From NCBI GenBank assembly GCA_050486545.1, contig JBJHDM010000065.1:1-17505 (forward strand): a DNA stretch of 17,505 bases. The letters run 5' to 3'. This DNA is from DAOMNN01 sp050486545. Its GTDB lineage: Bacteria; Pseudomonadota; Gammaproteobacteria; Burkholderiales; Rhodocyclaceae. The notes under the pieces are model-generated. The model was not told where the DNA came from and did no database searches. It was given only the letters and a program-made list of their open reading frames with translations. A program made the translations under genes and the position numbers. Below, one piece after another: positions 9,264 to 17,144 of the stretch (the first letter of the stretch is position 1; the number at the start of each line of letters is the position of its first letter).

Positions 9264-10220
9264 TTACAGGTCGGCCAGGAACGCAACCATCTTTCTTCGG
9301 GTAGCCTCGTCGGGGAGCGCCCCGGTACCGGCGGCCATGTTGTCGTCCAGATGCCGTGGATTGCCGGTGGCGGGAAGCACTGCCGTGACCGCCGGATGCG
9401 CCACGATGAACTTCAGGAAGAACTGCGCCCAACTGCCGCAATCGAACGCCGCACACCATTCGGGAAGGTCGATTCCGCGCACGCGCCGGAACAGGCTGGC
9501 CTGGGCGAAAGGTCGATTGACCAGGACCCCGACGCCCAGATCCCGCGCGGCGGGCAACAGCCGGCTTTCCGCTTCGCGCTCGGCAAGCGAATAATTTACC
9601 TGCACGAAATCGAACTCCCCGCTGCGCATCCATCGCTCCAGCGCCTCATGCGCGCTCGCCTGATAGTGGGTGATGCCCAGATAGCGAATCCGGCCTTCTT
9701 CCTTCCATGCCTTCAAGGTCGGCAGGTGCGTCTCGAGGTCGAGGAGGTTATGCACCTGCATGAGGCCCATGCGTTGAACCCGCATGCTGCGGAACGAGGC
9801 CTGCATCTGTGCCACCCCGGAATCCGCCCCGCGGGTCCAGACCTTGGTCGCGTGGAACAACCGATCCTGCACCCCCAGGCTGTGTGCGAGTTCGCCGACA
9901 ACCGCCTCGGCGCGACCGTACATGGGCGAACTGTCGACGACCGAGCCGCCAAGCTCGACGAAGCGCCGCAACACTTCACGGACCGGACCTCGCTGGTCGG
10001 GTGCGGTACCGACATCAAATGTCCGGTAGGTCCCGAGTCCGATCGCCGGTAGGGGTTCGCCGCTGCGCGGGACGGGCCGGGTCAGTAGTGCCGGGAGGGC
10101 GGTTTCGCGGGCATGTGCAGGGCGAAGGGTCCATCCGGCCGACGCGAGGCCGGACACCAGGCCGGCGGTTGCGAGGATCTCGAGGGTGCGGCGGCGCGAT
10201 GTGGAGCCGATCTCGGGCAT
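9264..10220 (-). CDS. Tat-exported aldo/keto reductase
   Basis: A 318-residue protein of the aldo/keto reductase superfamily; physiological substrate unknown. Seen: an N-terminal twin-arginine-type signal (TSRRRTLEI, then a hydrophobic stretch and a possible cleavage site after AHA at residue 37), then a TIM-barrel reductase. The catalytic tetrad appears complete: Asp96 (VVDSS), Tyr101 (MYGRAE), Lys126 (ATKVW), His157 (LMQVHN). GLGTYRTFDVG and the C-terminal VLPATGNPRHLDDNMAA are typical of the family. Start: the ATG at 10220 has a strong GAGGTGA ribosome site just upstream; an in-frame start at 10292 would overlap the transporter gene and bury the signal peptide. It follows the transporter gene with a 4-bp gap, so the two form an operon. 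A Tat signal would fit export of a folded NADP-enzyme or one with a different cofactor arrangement; both are inference. Confidence 0.85.
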   Translation of the reverse strand: MPEIGSTSRRRTLEILATAGLVSGLASAGWTLRPAHARETALPALLTRPVPRSGEPLPAIGLGTYRTFDVGTAPDQRGPVREVLRRFVELGGSVVDSSPMYGRAEAVVGELAHSLGVQDRLFHATKVWTRGADSGVAQMQASFRSMRVQRMGLMQVHNLLDLETHLPTLKAWKEEGRIRYLGITHYQASAHEALERWMRSGEFDFVQVNYSLAEREAESRLLPAARDLGVGVLVNRPFAQASLFRRVRGIDLPEWCAAFDCGSWAQFFLKFIVAHPAVTAVLPATGNPRHLDDNMAAGTGALPDEATRRKMVAFLADL

Positions 10221-10224
10221 GGAA

Positions 10225-11535
10225 TCACCTCGTTTCAGGGACGGGATCGACCGGGCGATCATCGGAAGTCTGCGTATTCTCCAGCGCGGCATGGCGGGCG
10301 CCGAGCTTCAGGCCCAGGAACATCCAGAGCGCCGCGAGGGGGAGGGCGGTCAGCGCGATGCCCGCCGAACCGAACCCGATCGCACGAAGCCCAGTGTACA
10401 GCCATCCGCTGGCGGCATCGCCCCCCCGATAGACCACCGTATCGATGAAGTTCTTGGCCTTGTACTTTTCCTCGGGCTGCACCACCGTGTAGAGCGCCTC
10501 GCGTGCCGGCTTGGCGAGAAAGAAATTAAGCGATCGACGCAGCACCTGCAGCACGATCAGCACCCCAAGGACCGGGAAGACCGCAAGAATCGCGAATCCG
10601 GCGAGCGACACCAACGGCAGGATCGCCAATGCCTTGCCGAGCCCGAAACGTGTCATCACCCGGCCTGCGACGAAAAGCTGCCCGATCAGGGTCAGCGTAT
10701 TGACCGCAAGGTCCATCCCGGCGAACAGGCGTGTGCGTTCGGCCGATGACTCGAAGGCGTCGCGGATCATGCGTGCCTGCTCGAAGTAGAGAAACGTCGC
10801 CAGGGCCGTGAACAGGACGATGTAGAGCGCGATTCCGAGGAGATAGGGCGACTGCAGGGTAAGCCGGATGCCGCCGAGCACGCTGCCGCCGATCGGAAGA
10901 CTGCGATTCGGGGGCGGGCGCGGGTCGCCCTCCGGTCGGGGAACCCGAAGCAAGGCTGCGATGGCCGCCAGCGCCACCAGCAGAAATCCGGTCGAGACCA
11001 GCAGGAGCTTCTCCGGCCCCAGACGTGTCGAGAGCCAGACCGTGATCAGCGGGCCGGCGATCGCGCCGACGCTGCCGCCCGCGGCGATGAGGCCGAAGAG
11101 CCGCTTGGCTTGGGCGCTGTCGTAGACGTCCGCCATGAAGCTCCAGAACACGGACACCACGAACAGGTTGAAAACACTGGCCCATACGAAGAAGGCCTGG
11201 GCGGTCCAGCGCCGCTCGATCCCACTTTCCATCAGGCCATAGAACAGCAGCAGGTTCGCGGCGAAGAACAGGTACACCCCGGGAAGCAGACGTGCGAGTG
11301 CGAAACGCTTCACGGCCCATCCGAACACCGGCACCACGGCCAGCATCACCACGAAGGTCGCCGTGAAGGTCCATTGGAGATTCTCGACCCCGGCCTGGAT
11401 CGCCATCTCGTCGCGAACCGGCCGAAGCACGTAGTAGCTGCACAGCAGGCAGAAGAAATAAACGGCCGACCAGGCGACCGGATAGATCTCGTGTCGGCGC
11501 AGTCCCGTCAGGGTCTGGTAGATCGCTGCGGGCAT
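10225..11535 (-). CDS. MFS-like transporter of the ATP/ADP (nucleotide) exchanger type
   Basis: A 436-residue polytopic inner-membrane protein with about 12 predicted hydrophobic segments. The N-terminal part (YFFCLLCSYYVLRPVRDEMAI) and the central VSVFWSFMADVYDSAQAKRLFG stretch resemble the Npt/TLC-type ATP:ADP antiporter relatives found in free-living bacteria. The second half has FLAKPAREALYTVVQPEEKYKAKNF, also typical of that group. Whether these free-living members move nucleotides is not established, so the substrate is left open. Start: the ATG at 11535 has GGAGACC shortly upstream; an in-frame TTG at 11556 would add seven residues and is less likely. A short tandem repeat (CGGAGAC twice) lies at the ribosome site. 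The gene is first of a two-gene unit with the exported reductase. The gene-free region upstream contains the dif-like site. Confidence 0.75.
   Translation of the reverse strand: MPAAIYQTLTGLRRHEIYPVAWSAVYFFCLLCSYYVLRPVRDEMAIQAGVENLQWTFTATFVVMLAVVPVFGWAVKRFALARLLPGVYLFFAANLLLFYGLMESGIERRWTAQAFFVWASVFNLFVVSVFWSFMADVYDSAQAKRLFGLIAAGGSVGAIAGPLITVWLSTRLGPEKLLLVSTGFLLVALAAIAALLRVPRPEGDPRPPPNRSLPIGGSVLGGIRLTLQSPYLLGIALYIVLFTALATFLYFEQARMIRDAFESSAERTRLFAGMDLAVNTLTLIGQLFVAGRVMTRFGLGKALAILPLVSLAGFAILAVFPVLGVLIVLQVLRRSLNFFLAKPAREALYTVVQPEEKYKAKNFIDTVVYRGGDAASGWLYTGLRAIGFGSAGIALTALPLAALWMFLGLKLGARHAALENTQTSDDRPVDPVPETR
10339..10346 (+). other. KOPS-type FtsK-orienting octamer
   Basis: GGGGAGGG on the plus strand within the transporter gene (antisense to it), the nearest copy on the left, about 1.4 kb from the dif-like site and pointing toward it. 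Confidence 0.45.
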
Positions 11536-11882
11536 CGGGTCTCCGGTCTCCGGCAATCAAACTGGGGCACCGTCCTGCGTCGCGGCAAGCGCAGGGACAC
11601 AGGCGGACAAACCCCGCAGTTCGGAACGCAATCGAACGAAATGGTTCACGGGACGTCAGGATATCGCACCACGGTGAATGACCTTCCATGGCTACAGCGG
11701 CACCAGTGCAACCAGGGCGCGAGGGGCCCATCCAGCCCTGAGATGCCTTTGTCTCCATGTCGATGAAAGCGCCATAATGTGTATTATGTAAACTACAGGA
11801 TGGGTGTGAAACCCTTCTGGTTGCCGAACTCGCCAAGGTACAACCTGCTCGACCGGTGGGATCGCACTGCGATGACTCGGCT
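11536..11882. other. Intergenic region without a gene, carrying the dif-like site
   Basis: About 347 bp between the stop of the REC-GAF-GGDEF-EAL gene and the start of the transporter gene, both on the minus strand. I see no convincing coding frame. It contains the dif-like sequence (11767-11794), a 13-bp palindrome ATCGCA-C-TGCGAT (11861-11873) just beyond the EAL stop, and presumably the transporter promoter, for which I find no clear -35/-10 pair. No intrinsic terminator with a T tract is visible after the EAL gene. Confidence 0.7.
11767..11794 (+). other. dif: Putative chromosome dimer-resolution site dif (XerC/XerD target)
   Basis: The 28 bp divide as XerC arm AAGCGCCATAA, centre TGTGTA and XerD arm TTATGTAAACT. 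Compared with E. coli dif (GGTGCGCATAA, TGTATA, TTATGTTAAAT) there are 19 of 28 matches. The core from CATAA through TTATGT matches at 16 of 17 positions, with one change in the centre. The outer XerC arm diverges, as is common between species; the XerD arm has two changes, which is more than usual. It is non-coding, and all six FtsK-orienting octamers found in the window point at it. Alternative: an unrelated palindromic operator (CATAAT, 4 nt, ATTATG) of the transporter gene. Confidence 0.68.
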
Positions 11883-14800
11883 TCAGGATGCGCGTCCACG
11901 GATGAATTCCAGGACGCCTTCGAGCGGCAATGGTCGGCTGAACAGATAGCCCTGCAACTCATTGCACTTGAGCAGACGCAGGAACTTGGCCTGTTCCTCA
12001 TCCTCGACTCCCTCGCCGATGACCTTGAGGTTGAGCGAGTGCGCCAGCGAGATGATGGTCGACACGATGGTCATGCTTTCCGGGCTCATGGCCATCGTCT
12101 CGATGAAGGATCGATCGATCTTGAGGGCATGAACGGGCAATCGCGCCAGGTAGCCCAACGATGAATACCCCGTACCGAAGTCGTCGATGGCGATCTGGAT
12201 ACCCATGTCTCGTACTGCATCCAACCTTGCGACGTTGTTCTTGAAATCGGTCATCAACATGCTCTCGGTAATCTCGAGATCGAGCGGCAGTTCGGGCCCC
12301 ACTTCTCTGTTGATCTCCCGAATCGACTGGACGAAATCCTTGTGTTGGAGCTGCAGGGCCGAAACATTGACCGCGATTCGCCCCACATCGACTCCCGCTT
12401 CGTGAAACCGGCGTGAGTCTTCGAGCGCCCTTCGAATCGCCCACGCACCGACTTCGATGATCATGCCGGTATCTTCGAGAATGGGAATGAACGTTCCCGG
12501 CGGAACGATTCCGTTCGCAGGATCCCTCCAGCGGATCAGGGCTTCGAGACCGGTGATCCGCCCGTTTGCCCCACTGATCTTGGGCTGGTAATGAAGCACG
12601 AACTCTTCCCGGTCGAGTGCTTGGCGCAAGCGGTTTTCGAGGAGCAACGTCTTTGCGATCAGGGCATTCATGCCTGGTTCGTAGAACAGGTAGCCGCCTC
12701 CCGACTTCTTTGCCTGACGCAAGGCGGCTTCGGCGTTCTTCAGCATGGAGTCGGCGTCACCCTCTACCGCGCCGGCAATCGCCACGCCGGCCGATAGGCC
12801 GACGTGCAATTCGTGGCCACAAATCACAATCGGTCCTGCGACAATTTCCCGTGCAGTCCTTTCCATCTGGTGGGCAATCTCGGTCAGCTCCCACTCTCCC
12901 CTGATGACGCAGGCGAACTGATCGACGCCAACTCTCGCAATCCCCTTCTCGTACGGCCAGGCCGCTCGGAAACGCTCGGCAAGTTCCTTCAGAAGCGAGT
13001 CGCCCACCTGACGACCGAACGTATCGTTGATGTTCCGGAATCGCTTGACATCCCACACGATCACGCCAACCGCGTCACCATCCCTCCGCCCCATATGAAG
13101 GGCTGCCTCGAGACGGTCGAGCAGGTCCGCACGATTCGCCAGCCCGGTCAGGACGTCGTGCACGGCCATGTAGGCGAGCAGGTCCTGCTTGGCGATGAAT
13201 TCGAGCGCAAAGGACACGTCGTTCGCGAGTTCGGTCAGCAACACCTGTTCTTCTGCGGTGAAGAACTCGGGTTCTTCGGCATACAGGACCATCACGCCGT
13301 GAACCCTGGCGTCGATGGTCAGCGGCAGCGCGATCATCGACTGATACCCGCGGCGCAGCGCTTCCTCCCTTATTTTTCCGACCGCTTTTCCGTCCGAAAG
13401 GTGGTCGATGATGCAGGGACGACCGGTTCGTACTGCCTCTCCGACCGCGCCCTGCCCGGTTGCGATGTCCTCTTCGATCGAGAGCCGGTCCGCACCGATC
13501 TGGTCATCGACCCCGGCCCAGGCCACGGGTACGACCTCGGCCAATTCCGAATCGACCTCACCGATCCATGCCATGCCGAAGCTTCCCTGGCGGACGGCGA
13601 TTCGACAGGCCTGCCCAAACAACTGCGGCCGGTCATGGATCCGCACGACTGCTGCATTGATGCCGCTCAGCACGGCATACACACGCGTCATTCTGACGAT
13701 GCGCTGGTGCTGTTCGGTACGCTCGAAGAACTGTCCGATCTGGATTCCAAGCGTCGCCAGCGTCTCGGCAAGGCGTGCGTCCATCTCAAACCGCTCCTGG
13801 CTGAACACATCGATGACTCCAACCACCTCGCCGCGCACGGAGATTGGCATCGCACCACCTGATTGAAGTCCGGCCTCGGAAGCCGCGCCCCCCCTGAGAA
13901 AGCCGGGGTACGCGTCCAGATCCGTTGCCCAGACCGGTGCTCCGGAGGACCACGCCGCACCCGGAAGCCCCCTATCCGGTTCGATCCTGAGCGAGCGGGA
14001 ATCCTCTTCGAAGGCGGCACAGCGTTGGTGAGGCTGACACCACACGCCAACGCAATGGAGCCGGTTGCCGTGATCCTCGACCCGCCAGAGCGTCGCCGCG
14101 GCGAATCCCAGTCCGGTGCACACCGCTTCGAGCAGCTTCTCCACGGCAGCCCCGACGCTGGCACCTTCGTTGAGCACTTTGGCAACCGCACATTGCGCGG
14201 CAAGGTGGCGCTGACTGCGTTCGCGCACGACGATTTCGGCCTCGAGGGCCCGGGTGTGTTCGCCGAGTCTTGCGTACAGGCTGCCGTTCTCGTAAATCCG
14301 ACCCGCTTGTGCGGCAATGATCCTCAACAGCTCGGCATCGGTATCGGTGAAGGCGGCCGAGCCATTGCATTTGCCGAGGAAGACCCATCCGTAGGTTGCC
14401 GCCAGCGACCTCACCGGAGCGGCGACAAGCCCGGCGACCCGTGGATACCCGGAAGGAAGCCCCAGATCCTCGTCCTCCGCGACGTCATGTAGTTGGAGGA
14501 CCTGGGCATCCTTGTATACCCGTCCGAGCGCTCCGCTCTCGAGCGCTATCGAACCCATTGCATCGATCGTGCCGATGTCGATTCCGCAGTGCCACACATG
14601 TGCGACCAGATCGGAACCGGTCTCGCGAACTGCCACGGTCCCCAGGTCAGCGCCGAGCAACTGACGCGCCCCCGTACACACATGCTCGAGGAGACGCTGT
14701 TTGTCGCGTTCGGAGGCCAGTTGCAGGTTGAGCTCGATGAGTGCCGAGAGCTTGTCGTTGACCTCCTGCAATTCGGCCACCTTCTCGGACAGCTTATCCC

Positions 14801-15236
14801 GGATTAACTGCACATGGCGTTGCTCGAAGCCGTTTCCGTAAAATGCTTCGGACACCGGTTCCAGGCTCCCATCGACGAGAAGCGCCTCGACCGCACCATA
14901 GAGCACGTCCGGCTGGATCGGTTTGGTCAGCACGGCCCGGACACCGCACGCCTGGGCCAGGGCTTGAGCCTCGGGTTCCAGAAAATGTGCGGAGCAGAAC
15001 AGCACCGGAAGATCCCGCAGTTCGGGGGTCGCCCTGAGTTGGCGTACGAACTCGTAGCCGTCGACCTCCGGCATCAGGATGTCGCAGATGATCAGGTCCG
15101 GTCGCGAATTTCGAACCAGGGAAAGCGCGGCGGCACCGTTCTCGGCCTCGAGAATCGAATGGCCGAGCGGTGTAAGGAGCGTGACAAGCAGTTCGCGGTT
15201 GACCGCAATGTCATCGACGACCGCGATCGTGGCCAT
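11883..15236 (-). CDS. REC-GAF-GAF-GAF-GGDEF-EAL protein, probable c-di-GMP phosphodiesterase
   Basis: A 1117-residue soluble regulator. Receiver domain at 1-120 with acidic pair Asp8/Asp9, phospho-acceptor Asp52, Ser82 and Lys105. A short coiled coil (about 140-178) leads to three GAF-like sensor domains at roughly 165-320, 345-505 and 520-685. The GGDEF domain (about 688-855) is degenerate: its signature reads GVDQF (residues 770-774) and DxD reads DVK, so diguanylate cyclase activity is unlikely. The EAL domain (about 865-1112) keeps YQP (883-885), EAL (898-900), Asn957, Glu988/Glu991 in EITES, Asp1018/Asp1019 in DDFGTGYSS, Lys1039, Glu1075 and Gln1095, so hydrolysis of c-di-GMP to pGpG is expected. 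The degenerate GGDEF may bind GTP as an allosteric site, as in some composite proteins. Start: the ATG at 15236 follows an AGGTGA ribosome site overlapping the upstream gene's stop, so translation is coupled. Phosphorylation by the operon's kinase is inferred. Confidence 0.93.
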   Translation of the reverse strand: MATIAVVDDIAVNRELLVTLLTPLGHSILEAENGAAALSLVRNSRPDLIICDILMPEVDGYEFVRQLRATPELRDLPVLFCSAHFLEPEAQALAQACGVRAVLTKPIQPDVLYGAVEALLVDGSLEPVSEAFYGNGFEQRHVQLIRDKLSEKVAELQEVNDKLSALIELNLQLASERDKQRLLEHVCTGARQLLGADLGTVAVRETGSDLVAHVWHCGIDIGTIDAMGSIALESGALGRVYKDAQVLQLHDVAEDEDLGLPSGYPRVAGLVAAPVRSLAATYGWVFLGKCNGSAAFTDTDAELLRIIAAQAGRIYENGSLYARLGEHTRALEAEIVVRERSQRHLAAQCAVAKVLNEGASVGAAVEKLLEAVCTGLGFAAATLWRVEDHGNRLHCVGVWCQPHQRCAAFEEDSRSLRIEPDRGLPGAAWSSGAPVWATDLDAYPGFLRGGAASEAGLQSGGAMPISVRGEVVGVIDVFSQERFEMDARLAETLATLGIQIGQFFERTEQHQRIVRMTRVYAVLSGINAAVVRIHDRPQLFGQACRIAVRQGSFGMAWIGEVDSELAEVVPVAWAGVDDQIGADRLSIEEDIATGQGAVGEAVRTGRPCIIDHLSDGKAVGKIREEALRRGYQSMIALPLTIDARVHGVMVLYAEEPEFFTAEEQVLLTELANDVSFALEFIAKQDLLAYMAVHDVLTGLANRADLLDRLEAALHMGRRDGDAVGVIVWDVKRFRNINDTFGRQVGDSLLKELAERFRAAWPYEKGIARVGVDQFACVIRGEWELTEIAHQMERTAREIVAGPIVICGHELHVGLSAGVAIAGAVEGDADSMLKNAEAALRQAKKSGGGYLFYEPGMNALIAKTLLLENRLRQALDREEFVLHYQPKISGANGRITGLEALIRWRDPANGIVPPGTFIPILEDTGMIIEVGAWAIRRALEDSRRFHEAGVDVGRIAVNVSALQLQHKDFVQSIREINREVGPELPLDLEITESMLMTDFKNNVARLDAVRDMGIQIAIDDFGTGYSSLGYLARLPVHALKIDRSFIETMAMSPESMTIVSTIISLAHSLNLKVIGEGVEDEEQAKFLRLLKCNELQGYLFSRPLPLEGVLEFIRGRAS
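13450..13457 (-). other. KOPS-type FtsK-orienting octamer
   Basis: Plus strand CCCTGCCC, i.e. GGGCAGGG on the minus strand, matching GGGNAGGG. It lies right of the dif-like site and points left toward it, inside the GAF part of the large regulator gene. Confidence 0.45.
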
Positions 15237-15239
15237 GCA

Positions 15240-15653
15240 TCACCTCGAACGCTCTTCGCCGAAGCCGCGCCGTCGGGCCCGCAACGCGGACGGCAGGTGG
15301 CGTTCCAGCTCGGATATGAAGGTGGCCGCCTGGATCGGTTTGGAGAAGTAGCCGTCGAAGCCCGCAGCCAGGACGAACTCGCGATCGCCCAGCATGGAAA
15401 ACGCGGTCACCGCGATGAGTGGAATACGACGCAGCCGGGCGTCCTTCTTCAATTGTTGAACCACCTCGTAGCCACTCAGACGCGGCATCTGGAGATCGCA
15501 GATGATGAGATCGGGCCGCTCGCGGATCGCTATGGCGAGCGCAAGCTCCCCGTTCTCGGCCGTCAGCGTTTCATAGCCGTGGGAAGTCAGGAGATATGCC
15601 ATGAGCTCGAGGCTGTCCGCATGATCTTCTGCAATGAGGATCCGTGCCGCCAT
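15240..15653 (-). CDS. Single-domain (CheY-like) response regulator
   Basis: A 137-residue stand-alone receiver domain with no output domain. Seen: acidic pocket Glu9/Asp10 (LIAEDH), phospho-acceptor Asp53 (LIICDLQMP), Thr83 (AVTAF) and Lys105 (FSKPI), so it should be phosphorylatable. The C-terminal tail is Arg-rich (RARRRGFGEERSR). It begins 3 bp after the kinase stop and ends 3 bp before the next start, and its stop codon is part of the AGGTGA ribosome site of the downstream gene, so all three products are probably made together. Likely roles are an intermediate or phosphate sink in a relay from the PAS-PAS kinase, or a protein-protein signalling module; the sequence does not decide. Confidence 0.95.
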   Translation of the reverse strand: MAARILIAEDHADSLELMAYLLTSHGYETLTAENGELALAIAIRERPDLIICDLQMPRLSGYEVVQQLKKDARLRRIPLIAVTAFSMLGDREFVLAAGFDGYFSKPIQAATFISELERHLPSALRARRRGFGEERSR

Positions 15654-15656
15654 GAC

Positions 15657-17144
15657 TCAGATCTCCCGCAGTCGGAGCACGAACGTGCTGCCCTTGCCGG
15701 GGGTGCTGCGACAGATCAACTCTCCGCCCAGCAACTCGGCCAGCTTGCGACTCAGATGCAGCCCAAGGCCCGTCCCCTCCCCTCCGCGAAGGCGTGCCGC
15801 CCGCCCCTGCACGAATGCTTCGAACAACACCCCCTGCTCTTCGGCGCTGATGCCGGGCCCCGTGTCCTGTACGACGAACTCGATACCCGACCGCCCCGCC
15901 TCCACCGGCACGACCGTAAGCCGGAGGCGAACGTGCCCGGTCTCCGTGAACTTGATCGCATTGCCGGCAAGGTTGATCAGGATCTGGTGCAGCGCGCGGC
16001 GATCGACCCGGAAATCCACGGCCCGATCCGGCAATTCGACGATCAGGTCGAGCCCCTTCGCCTGAGCCTGGGGCTGCAGCGATGCCGCGGTTTCGCGCAC
16101 GAGGCTGCAGCACTCGGTCAGTTCGGGATTCAGTTCGATTCGGCCGGCTTCGATCTTCGCGAGGTTCAATAGATCATTGATCAGCGAAAGCAGGTGATTG
16201 GCATTGCTTCGCACGATCTGCAACTGCCGCTCCTGGGCGGGATTGAGCTCGCCGGGCAGCCGCATCAGCAGCGTGTCGGTAAAACCGATCACGGCGTTCA
16301 GGGGGGTGCGAAGTTCGTGGCTCATGCTGGCGAGGAAGCGATCCTTGGCACGGTTCGCCTTTTCCAGCTCGAGATTCTTGTCCTGCAGCGCCTTTTCGAA
16401 GCGCTTGCGCTCGCTCACATCGCGAATCGCGCTCATCACGAGCGGGGTTTCCTCGGTGCGTAGCGGACTCAGGCTGATCTCGACCGGAAACTCGGTTCCG
16501 TCCTTGCGCAGGCCATAGAGTTCGAGGCCCGCGCCCATGGCACGCGTGCGCGGTTGTTCGAAGTAATGCGAACGATGCCCCTTGTGGGAGCTGCGGAAAC
16601 GCTCCGGCAGGAGCATCTCGACCGGGGATGCTCGCATTTCCCCCTCGCGATACCCGAACAAGGCCTCCGCCTGGCGGTTCGCGATCAGGATATGACCGGT
16701 CGGATTGACGATCACGATGCCGTCCGGCGTGGATTCGAGCAGTTCGCGGTAACGCGCTTCGAGCGCCTTGCTGTCGCGTTGGACCTTCAGTGACGTGACG
16801 TTCTTCTCGGAAAAAAGAAGCAACGGCCCCGAACCATCTTCGATCGCCATGACCCTTCTTCCCGAGATATCCACATAGATCAGGGTCCCGTCCTTCCTGC
16901 GGCGCAAGGTTTCGAACGTGCCACTGCCCTTGCGAAGGGTCTCGGCGATGAATTGCCTTTGCTCGTCGATGCGATCCGGAATCGCAATCAGCGCGTCCAG
17001 CCTGGAGCCGCACACATCCGAGGCGGCATACCCGAACATCTCTTCCGCGCCCGCGCTCCACTCCAGCACGACTCCCTGCGCATCGAGCAGGAAGAGCGCG
17101 TCGGCCAGACTGCTGAGCCAGCGATCGTTGAGCACGGACGACAT
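15657..17144 (-). CDS. Soluble PAS-PAS sensor histidine kinase
   Basis: A 495-residue kinase with no membrane segment or signal peptide, so it senses in the cytoplasm. PAS 1 is at about 8-120 and PAS 2 at about 128-245 (each with a Phe-Gly-Tyr core, RKDG and a terminal SER/SLK linker), then a short coiled coil (EKALQDKNLELEKANRAKD), HisKA with phospho-acceptor His276 in MSHELRTPLN, and HATPase_c with N-box Asn391/Asn395, G1 DTGPGIS (Asp427) and G2 GTGLGL (457-462). The catalytic set looks complete. No receiver domain is fused; the operon supplies two instead, the stand-alone regulator and the N-terminal receiver of the EAL protein. Start: the ATG at 17144 is preceded by GAGGACG at suitable spacing. 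First gene of the three-gene minus-strand operon. The PAS ligand cannot be told from sequence. Confidence 0.95.
   Translation of the reverse strand: MSSVLNDRWLSSLADALFLLDAQGVVLEWSAGAEEMFGYAASDVCGSRLDALIAIPDRIDEQRQFIAETLRKGSGTFETLRRRKDGTLIYVDISGRRVMAIEDGSGPLLLFSEKNVTSLKVQRDSKALEARYRELLESTPDGIVIVNPTGHILIANRQAEALFGYREGEMRASPVEMLLPERFRSSHKGHRSHYFEQPRTRAMGAGLELYGLRKDGTEFPVEISLSPLRTEETPLVMSAIRDVSERKRFEKALQDKNLELEKANRAKDRFLASMSHELRTPLNAVIGFTDTLLMRLPGELNPAQERQLQIVRSNANHLLSLINDLLNLAKIEAGRIELNPELTECCSLVRETAASLQPQAQAKGLDLIVELPDRAVDFRVDRRALHQILINLAGNAIKFTETGHVRLRLTVVPVEAGRSGIEFVVQDTGPGISAEEQGVLFEAFVQGRAARLRGGEGTGLGLHLSRKLAELLGGELICRSTPGKGSTFVLRLREI
15775..15782 (-). other. KOPS-type FtsK-orienting octamer
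   Basis: Plus strand CCCTCCCC, i.e. GGGGAGGG on the minus strand, matching GGGNAGGG. It lies right of the dif-like site and points toward it, within the histidine kinase gene. Confidence 0.45.

Noticed and set aside
10221..10292. N-terminal extension of the aldo/keto reductase
   Set aside because: It overlaps the transporter gene and would place the Tat-type signal internally; the ATG at 10220 has a strong ribosome site.
11773..11788. CATAAT-GTGT-ATTATG read only as a promoter or operator of the transporter
   Set aside because: Not excluded, but no matching -35 box at suitable spacing was found, whereas the extended match to dif and the octamer polarity explain it better.
11861..11873. 13-bp palindrome ATCGCA-C-TGCGAT as terminator of the EAL gene
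   Set aside because: The centre is too short for a stable RNA hairpin and no T tract follows on the minus strand. It could be a protein-binding site, but nothing supports that.
10526..12001. 491-codon minus-strand frame overlapping the transporter gene and the gap upstream
   Set aside because: Out of frame with the transporter; Arg/Pro/Gly-rich shadow translation that would also cover the dif-like site and the EAL gene end.
14814..16172. 452-codon plus-strand frame antisense to the kinase and regulators
   Set aside because: It covers parts of three well-identified genes on the opposite strand and resembles no protein family.
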